A program made the position numbers and the translations under genes. A DNA stretch of 64,000 bases from positions 3,658,001 to 3,722,000 of the forward strand of contig NZ_PHUG01000001.1 of the NCBI RefSeq assembly GCF_002813325.1. The letters are read 5' to 3'. Position 1 is the first letter of the stretch. Each line of letters opens with the position of its first letter. The DNA is from Janthinobacterium sp. 64. GTDB lineage: Bacteria > Pseudomonadota > Gammaproteobacteria > Burkholderiales > Burkholderiaceae_D. The notes below the pieces were generated by a model. The model was given only the letters and a program-made list of their open reading frames with translations. It did no database searches and had not been told where the DNA came from. This document shows, in pieces, positions 59,480-64,000 of the stretch.

Positions 59480-61591
59480 ATGATGGGCGACCAGCAGAAA
59501 CGTTTACAGATGGCGCTGGAAGCAGCGCACATGGCCATCTGGGATTCGCGCATCGTCGATGGCCAGGTCATCGACGGCACGGTCAGCTGGTCGGCCAAGG
59601 GCGCCGCCTTGCTGGGCCTGGAAGAACATGCGCTGACGCAGCCGTTCCGCAGCTTTCTCGGCTTCGTCCATGCGGAAGACCAGGGCAAAGTACTCGAGGT
59701 GTTGCAGGATGGCGTGCGCCGGCGCGGCGGCTACGACCTGCAATACCGCGTCATCTGGCCCGACGGCAGCGAACACTGGCTGGCGGCCAAGGCGCACATC
59801 TTCACGGATGCAGAAGGCCAGCCCGACCGCACCCTGGGCATCATCTGGGATATCACCGAGCACATGGCGCGCGAGCTGATGATTGCCGAGAGTAGGGAAC
59901 TGGCCGAAGTGACGCTCAGCTCCATCGGCGACGGCGTGATCACCACCGATCCGTTCGGCAAGACGCGCTACCTGAACCGCGTGGCCGAGCAATTGACGGG
60001 CTGGAGCAACGAGCTGGCCCAAGGGTTGGACATCTGGGAAACCCTCAAGCTCGTCGATGAACACACGGGTGAGCCGCTCGACCACGTGGCCATCAAGTGC
60101 TTGCACCAGCGCCAGGCCATCGGCATTTCCACGCATGCGCAGCTGGTCACGCGCGACGGGCGGCGCATCGCCGTGGAAGACTCGGCCGCGCCCATCTGGT
60201 CGCGCAATGGCAACATCCTCGGCGCCGTCGTCGTCTTCCGCGACGTCAGCCATGAGCGCAAACTGAGCCAGCAACTGTCGTGGCACGCCACGCACGACAC
60301 CCTGACGGGCCTGATCAACCGGCGCGAATTCGAGCACCTGGTCGCCGGTGCCCTGCACACGGCCAAGGAAGAAGGCCACGCGCATGCGCTGCTATATCTG
60401 GACCTGGACCAGTTCAAGGTCATCAACGACACCTGCGGCCACGCCGCCGGCGATGTGCTGCTGCAGCTGCTGGCCAAGATGCTGCAGGGGAAGATGCGCG
60501 ACAGCGACATCCTGGCGCGCCTGGGCGGCGATGAACTGGGCGTGCTGCTGCCGCACTGTCCGCTCGATCACGCGCGCGTGATCGGCGAACAGCTGCGCCA
60601 GTCCATCCGCGATTTTCGTTTCGCCTGGGATAGCCGCAGTTTTGAGCTGGGCGTGAGCATCGGCATCGTGGAAATCAACCAGGACAGCAAGTCCATGAGC
60701 GAGCTGCTGAGCGCCGCCGACCAGGCCTGCTACCTGGCCAAGGAACAGGGCCGCAACCGCATCCATGTCTACCAGGAGTCGGACGTCATGCTGGCGCAGC
60801 GGCATGGCGAAATGCTGTGGATCTCGCGCCTGAATGAAGCGTTCGCCCACGATTACTTCCGCCTGTACGCCATGCCCATCGTGCACCTGCACGACAGCCC
60901 GGAATACCACGACGAAGTACTGATCCGCATCCGCAACGGCAAGGGCGACCTGATCTTGCCAGGCGCCTTCATCCCCGCCGCCGAACGCTACGACATGATG
61001 CTGTCCATCGACCGCTGGGTCATCCATGCCATCTGCGCGCATATCCAGAGCGTGCGCGACAGCCTGCCGCCAATCGAAGCGATGGAGGAAAGCCGGCGCC
61101 GGACACCGGCGCTGTATTCCGTCAACCTGTCGGGCATGTCGCTGGCCGATGCCGGCTTGCACGACTACATCACCGAGCAGTTCGTGCAATTCGCCATCGC
61201 GCCAGAACAAATCTGCTTTGAAATCACGGAAACGGCCGTCATCGCCAACCTGCCCAAGGCGCAAGTATTCATGCGCCAGCTCAAGGCCATGGGTTGCCGC
61301 TTCTCGCTCGACGACTTCGGCAGCGGCTTTTCCTCGTTCGGCTACCTGCGGGCCCTGCCCGTCGACTATTTGAAGATCGACGGCATCTTCGTGCGCGGCA
61401 TCGCCACCAATGCCATCAACCGCGCCATGGTCAAGGCCATCAATGAAGTTGGCCACGTGATGGGCCTGCAAACGGTGGCCGAATACGTGGAAGACGATGC
61501 CACCCTGGCCATCATCCGCGAGCTGGGCATCGATTACGCGCAAGGCTACGCCGTGGGCGGCTTGCGGCCCCTGACGGCGGGCGTGGATTAG
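59480..61591 (+). CDS. PAS-PAS-GGDEF-EAL cyclic-di-GMP signalling protein
   Basis: 703 residues without an obvious membrane span. Two PAS domains (about 5-130 and 135-255) precede a GGDEF domain (about 265-425) and an EAL domain (about 440-700). The cyclase motif reads GGDEL instead of GGDEF. The EAL signature reads EVL at about 479, keeping the glutamate. Downstream residues look intact (NLSG, EITETAV, LDDFGSGFSSFGYL, KAINEV, TVAEYVED). Phosphodiesterase activity is therefore possible, and cyclase activity is doubtful but not excluded. Two adjacent ATGs follow GGAGAGG; the second, at 59483, may be the real start. Confidence 0.9.
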   Translation: MMGDQQKRLQMALEAAHMAIWDSRIVDGQVIDGTVSWSAKGAALLGLEEHALTQPFRSFLGFVHAEDQGKVLEVLQDGVRRRGGYDLQYRVIWPDGSEHWLAAKAHIFTDAEGQPDRTLGIIWDITEHMARELMIAESRELAEVTLSSIGDGVITTDPFGKTRYLNRVAEQLTGWSNELAQGLDIWETLKLVDEHTGEPLDHVAIKCLHQRQAIGISTHAQLVTRDGRRIAVEDSAAPIWSRNGNILGAVVVFRDVSHERKLSQQLSWHATHDTLTGLINRREFEHLVAGALHTAKEEGHAHALLYLDLDQFKVINDTCGHAAGDVLLQLLAKMLQGKMRDSDILARLGGDELGVLLPHCPLDHARVIGEQLRQSIRDFRFAWDSRSFELGVSIGIVEINQDSKSMSELLSAADQACYLAKEQGRNRIHVYQESDVMLAQRHGEMLWISRLNEAFAHDYFRLYAMPIVHLHDSPEYHDEVLIRIRNGKGDLILPGAFIPAAERYDMMLSIDRWVIHAICAHIQSVRDSLPPIEAMEESRRRTPALYSVNLSGMSLADAGLHDYITEQFVQFAIAPEQICFEITETAVIANLPKAQVFMRQLKAMGCRFSLDDFGSGFSSFGYLRALPVDYLKIDGIFVRGIATNAINRAMVKAINEVGHVMGLQTVAEYVEDDATLAIIRELGIDYAQGYAVGGLRPLTAGVD

Positions 61592-61673
61592 CCTACACCG
61601 GCAACCAGTAGCTTTAAAACAATGCCGCATTGCTATCGCTAAATGCGTGCAAGCACGACCAATCTGGAGGATT

Positions 61674-61715
61674 TTGATCTACATCAATAAATTTGCGCAG
61701 GCGACTCCTTACACT
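61674..61715 (+). promoter_or_regulatory. FNR/Anr-dependent promoter of the chemoreceptor
   Basis: TTGATCTACATCAA (61674-61687) is a perfect FNR/Anr box (TTGAT-N4-ATCAA). TACACT at 61710-61715 fits a -10 box. A start about seven bases further places the FNR box at -41.5, the classical class II activator position. Confidence 0.75.
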
Positions 61716-61786
61716 GATCTCCATTCTTGCAATCGTGCAAGTCTTACTCACCAATTGCCTATTTAACTGATCAGGAAGCCGCGACC

Positions 61787-63445
61787 ATGCGACAAAATTT
61801 GCCAGTGACTAACCGTGAAGTCCTCGTCTTGGACGATCAGGCCATCGTGTCGAAAACGGATATGAACGGCAATATCGTCTATGTGAACCCCTACTTCAGT
61901 CAGGTCAGCGGCTTCAGCGAGGCAGAGCTGCTCGGTTCGCCGCAGAACATCGTGCGCCACCCGGACATGCCGGCCGAAGCGTTTGCCGACCTGTGGGCCT
62001 CGATCCAGGCCGGCACGCCGTGGACGGGCCTGGTCAAGAACCGCTGCAAGAACGGCGATTTTTACTGGGTGCGCGCCAACGTCACGCCGATCCGCGAAGC
62101 GGGCAAGACCATCGGCTACATGTCGGTGCGCGTGAAGGCCGACAAAGATCAGGTCAAGGCGGCCGAGGAAGCCTACGCGGCGATCCGCAATAAAGAAGGC
62201 GGCAACATCGTCATCAAGAACGGGCAGATCGTGCGCCCGGGCCTGGCGCACCTGCTGCACAAGCTGACGCACATGTCGCTCAACCTGCGCATCTGGGCCG
62301 CCACGTCCATCGTCAACTGTTTGCAACTGCTGGTGTGCGTCATCAGCCTGTTCGCCAGCGGCGGCAAGATCACCAATTACGCCATCTTCGGCGCCACCCT
62401 GTTCGGCTTCCTGATCAACGTTTTCCTCTGGTATACCTTGCGCATGTCCGTGCTCAAGCCGCTGGGCAAGGCCCTGAACGGCGCGCGGGCGATTGCCGCC
62501 GGCGACCTGTCGGGCAGTTTCGAGACGGACAGCACGGATGAAATGGGACAATTGCTGCGCGCGCTGCAACAGATGAACAGCAATCTGATCGCCACCATCC
62601 GCGACGTGCGCATCAACGTGGAAACCATGGCCGTGGCCACCAAGCAAATCGCCGTCGGCAATATGGACCTCTCGGGCCGCACGGAATCGCAGGCCGCCAG
62701 CCTGGAAGAAACCGCCTCAAGCATCGAGGAATTCTCGTCGACGGTGAAACAGAACGCGGACAACTCGGTGCAGGCGAACGAGCTTGCCGTGGCCGCCTCG
62801 AAAGTAGCGGTGCAGGGCGGCGAGATCGTCGCCGAAGTGATCACCACCATGGACGACATCAACACCTCGTCGAAGAAAATCGTCGACATCATCGGCCTGA
62901 TCGAAGGCATCGCCTTCCAGACCAACATCCTGGCCCTGAACGCGGCCGTGGAAGCGGCCCGCGCCGGCGAGCAGGGCCGGGGCTTTGCCGTCGTGGCGGG
63001 CGAAGTGCGCAACCTGGCGCAGCGCTCGTCCGTCGCAGCCAAGGACATCAAGCAACTGATTGAAATTTCCGTCGGCAAGGTGGGCGCCGGCATGCTGCAG
63101 GTGAACCGCGCCGGCGCCACCATGGAGCAGGTGGTCAGCTCCGTCAAGCAGGTGACGGCCATCATGCAGGAAATCTCCATCGCCTCGCGCGAACAGAGCA
63201 TCGGCGTCGACCAGGTCAATCAGGCCATCGCCCACATGGACCAGGTGACGCAGCAAAATGCGGCCCTGGTGGAAGAAGCCGCCGCAGCCGCCACGCGCCT
63301 GGCGGAAGAAGCAGCCAGCCTGTCGCAAGCCGTAAGCCTGTTCAATTTCGGCAAGATGCCGCCACCGCGCCGCGTCGCCATGCCTGGCGGCAAGGGCGGC
63401 GCCGCGAACGCCGGCAAACCCGCCATGAAACGCCTGGCCGCCTAA
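61787..63445 (+). CDS. aer: Aer-like methyl-accepting chemotaxis protein with N-terminal PAS domain
   Basis: About 552 residues. The PAS domain (about 15-125) has [19 protein letters not shown] and [13 protein letters not shown] as in the FAD-binding Aer sensor. Two membrane segments (about 168-215) with almost no periplasmic loop follow, then HAMP and the signalling hairpin with [28 protein letters not shown]. It should measure redox or oxygen from the cytoplasm and steer the flagella. AGGAAG precedes the chosen ATG. The FNR-dependent promoter upstream supports a role at low oxygen. No CheBR pentapeptide tether is seen at the C-terminus (KRLAA). Confidence 0.9.
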   Translation: MRQNLPVTNREVLVLDDQAIVSKTDMNGNIVYVNPYFSQVSGFSEAELLGSPQNIVRHPDMPAEAFADLWASIQAGTPWTGLVKNRCKNGDFYWVRANVTPIREAGKTIGYMSVRVKADKDQVKAAEEAYAAIRNKEGGNIVIKNGQIVRPGLAHLLHKLTHMSLNLRIWAATSIVNCLQLLVCVISLFASGGKITNYAIFGATLFGFLINVFLWYTLRMSVLKPLGKALNGARAIAAGDLSGSFETDSTDEMGQLLRALQQMNSNLIATIRDVRINVETMAVATKQIAVGNMDLSGRTESQAASLEETASSIEEFSSTVKQNADNSVQANELAVAASKVAVQGGEIVAEVITTMDDINTSSKKIVDIIGLIEGIAFQTNILALNAAVEAARAGEQGRGFAVVAGEVRNLAQRSSVAAKDIKQLIEISVGKVGAGMLQVNRAGATMEQVVSSVKQVTAIMQEISIASREQSIGVDQVNQAIAHMDQVTQQNAALVEEAAAAATRLAEEAASLSQAVSLFNFGKMPPPRRVAMPGGKGGAANAGKPAMKRLAA

Positions 63446-63470
63446 CACCTTTCAAGACCTTACACACACC

Positions 63471-64000
63471 ATGCCTACACTACTCAGCAGTGCTTCCGCC
63501 GACCTGGACGCCGTCGTCGAATTCGACCCGGTCATCATCGGCAAGATGAGCCAGTCCGGCCCCCGCTACACGTCCTACCCGACCGCCGACCGTTTCAATG
63601 CCGAATTTGGCTATGGCAACTTCCTCGAAGCGCTGGCCGCATTGCGCATGCGCGGCGGCCGCCGTCCGCTGTCGCTGTACGTGCACGTGCCGTTCTGCGA
63701 CACCCTGTGCTACTACTGCGCCTGCAACAAGATCATCACCAAAGACCGCAGCAAGGCCGCCACCTATCTCAGCTATCTGAAACAGGAAATCGCCATGCAG
63801 GGCAAGCTGTTTGCCGGCATGAACCAGATCGAACAGCTGCATTTCGGCGGCGGCACGCCGACTTACCTGAGCGAAAAGCAGATGGAGGAGCTGATGCTGC
63901 ATTTGCGCCAGCATTTCGAGTTCGCTTCCGACGAGGACGGTGAATATTCGATCGAGATCGACCCGCGCACCGTCTCGCGCGAACGCGTGTTTTCGCTGCG
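63471..64000 (+). CDS. hemN: Oxygen-independent coproporphyrinogen III oxidase, N-terminal part
   Basis: The first 176 residues of HemN, cut by the window edge. The segment SGPRYTSYPTADRF (about 29-42) and the radical-SAM motif CDTLCYYCAC (three cysteines for the 4Fe-4S cluster, plus a fourth nearby) identify it, followed by HFGGGTPTYL. It makes protoporphyrinogen precursors without oxygen. It begins 25 bases after the chemoreceptor stop, so both may share the FNR-dependent promoter. Confidence 0.94.
   Translation, partial: MPTLLSSASADLDAVVEFDPVIIGKMSQSGPRYTSYPTADRFNAEFGYGNFLEALAALRMRGGRRPLSLYVHVPFCDTLCYYCACNKIITKDRSKAATYLSYLKQEIAMQGKLFAGMNQIEQLHFGGGTPTYLSEKQMEELMLHLRQHFEFASDEDGEYSIEIDPRTVSRERVFSL

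Overview
The window comes from a GC-rich betaproteobacterium. Gene content, gene order and rRNA spacer style point to Burkholderiales, family Oxalobacteraceae, probably close to Janthinobacterium. That placement is an inference from the protein repertoire (bio and liu genes, MocR regulators, DUF2868, the lipB-lipA arrangement), since no database comparison was possible. Nearly all the DNA looks like stable chromosome. There is no prophage, insertion sequence or CRISPR array.

Region by region. (1) 1-3.5 kb: a partial DUF2868 gene, a PAP2-type membrane protein that has lost its catalytic residues, and a PmrBA-like two-component pair, with a PmrA-type repeat upstream of the PAP2 gene. (2) 3.5-9.2 kb: a complete rRNA operon on the minus strand (16S, tRNA-Ile, tRNA-Ala, 23S, 5S) with promoters, boxA sites, processing stems and terminator. 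(3) 9.2-23.5 kb: a sodium symporter, then a locus for taking up and breaking down peptidoglycan fragments. It holds a VanX-type D-Ala-D-Ala dipeptidase with a LysR regulator, an AmiD amidase, a GlcNAc/MurNAc-type kinase, a DigH-like glycosidase, an AmpG-like permease, MurQ etherase, a GntR regulator, a penicillin-binding-type serine hydrolase and a D-amino acid dehydrogenase. A lower-GC insert (18.3-19.8 kb) interrupts it. (4) 23.6-35.1 kb: leucine/isovalerate catabolism (liuB, liuC, liuD, liuE) with the biotin operon bioA-F-D-B lying inside it. Two REPIN-like twin repeats and a palindrome inside the preceding ychJ are the notable non-coding elements. (5) 35.1-40.1 kb: tRNA-Pro and the conserved rsmI-lpoA-yraN-diaA-dolP envelope cluster. 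(6) 40.1-47.9 kb: a thioredoxin-like protein, an ECF sigma/anti-sigma pair, a thioesterase, a PepSY membrane protein, a PEBP protein with an AraC regulator, and a small CxxC membrane protein with a TonB-dependent receptor. (7) 48.0-50.2 kb: two toxin-antitoxin pairs (DUF1778-GNAT and YefM-YoeB) flanking ung. (8) 50.3-55.2 kb: lipA-lipB and ybeD, separated by a MocR regulator/Bcr-type efflux pair. (9) 55.5-64 kb: a FecR/DUF6600 protein, a LysE exporter, membrane proteins, a PAS-GGDEF-EAL protein, an Aer-like chemoreceptor behind a near-ideal FNR-dependent promoter, and the start of hemN.

How the parts fit. Muropeptide import and cleavage (AmpG, AmiD, DigH, dipeptidase) would feed MurQ and the kinase on the sugar side and DadA on the D-alanine side. 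In the liu/bio block, biotin made by BioFADB is the cofactor of the carboxylase encoded by liuB and liuD, so the nesting would co-express an enzyme with the pathway for its cofactor. The last kilobases suggest a low-oxygen response joining aerotaxis and oxygen-independent haem synthesis.
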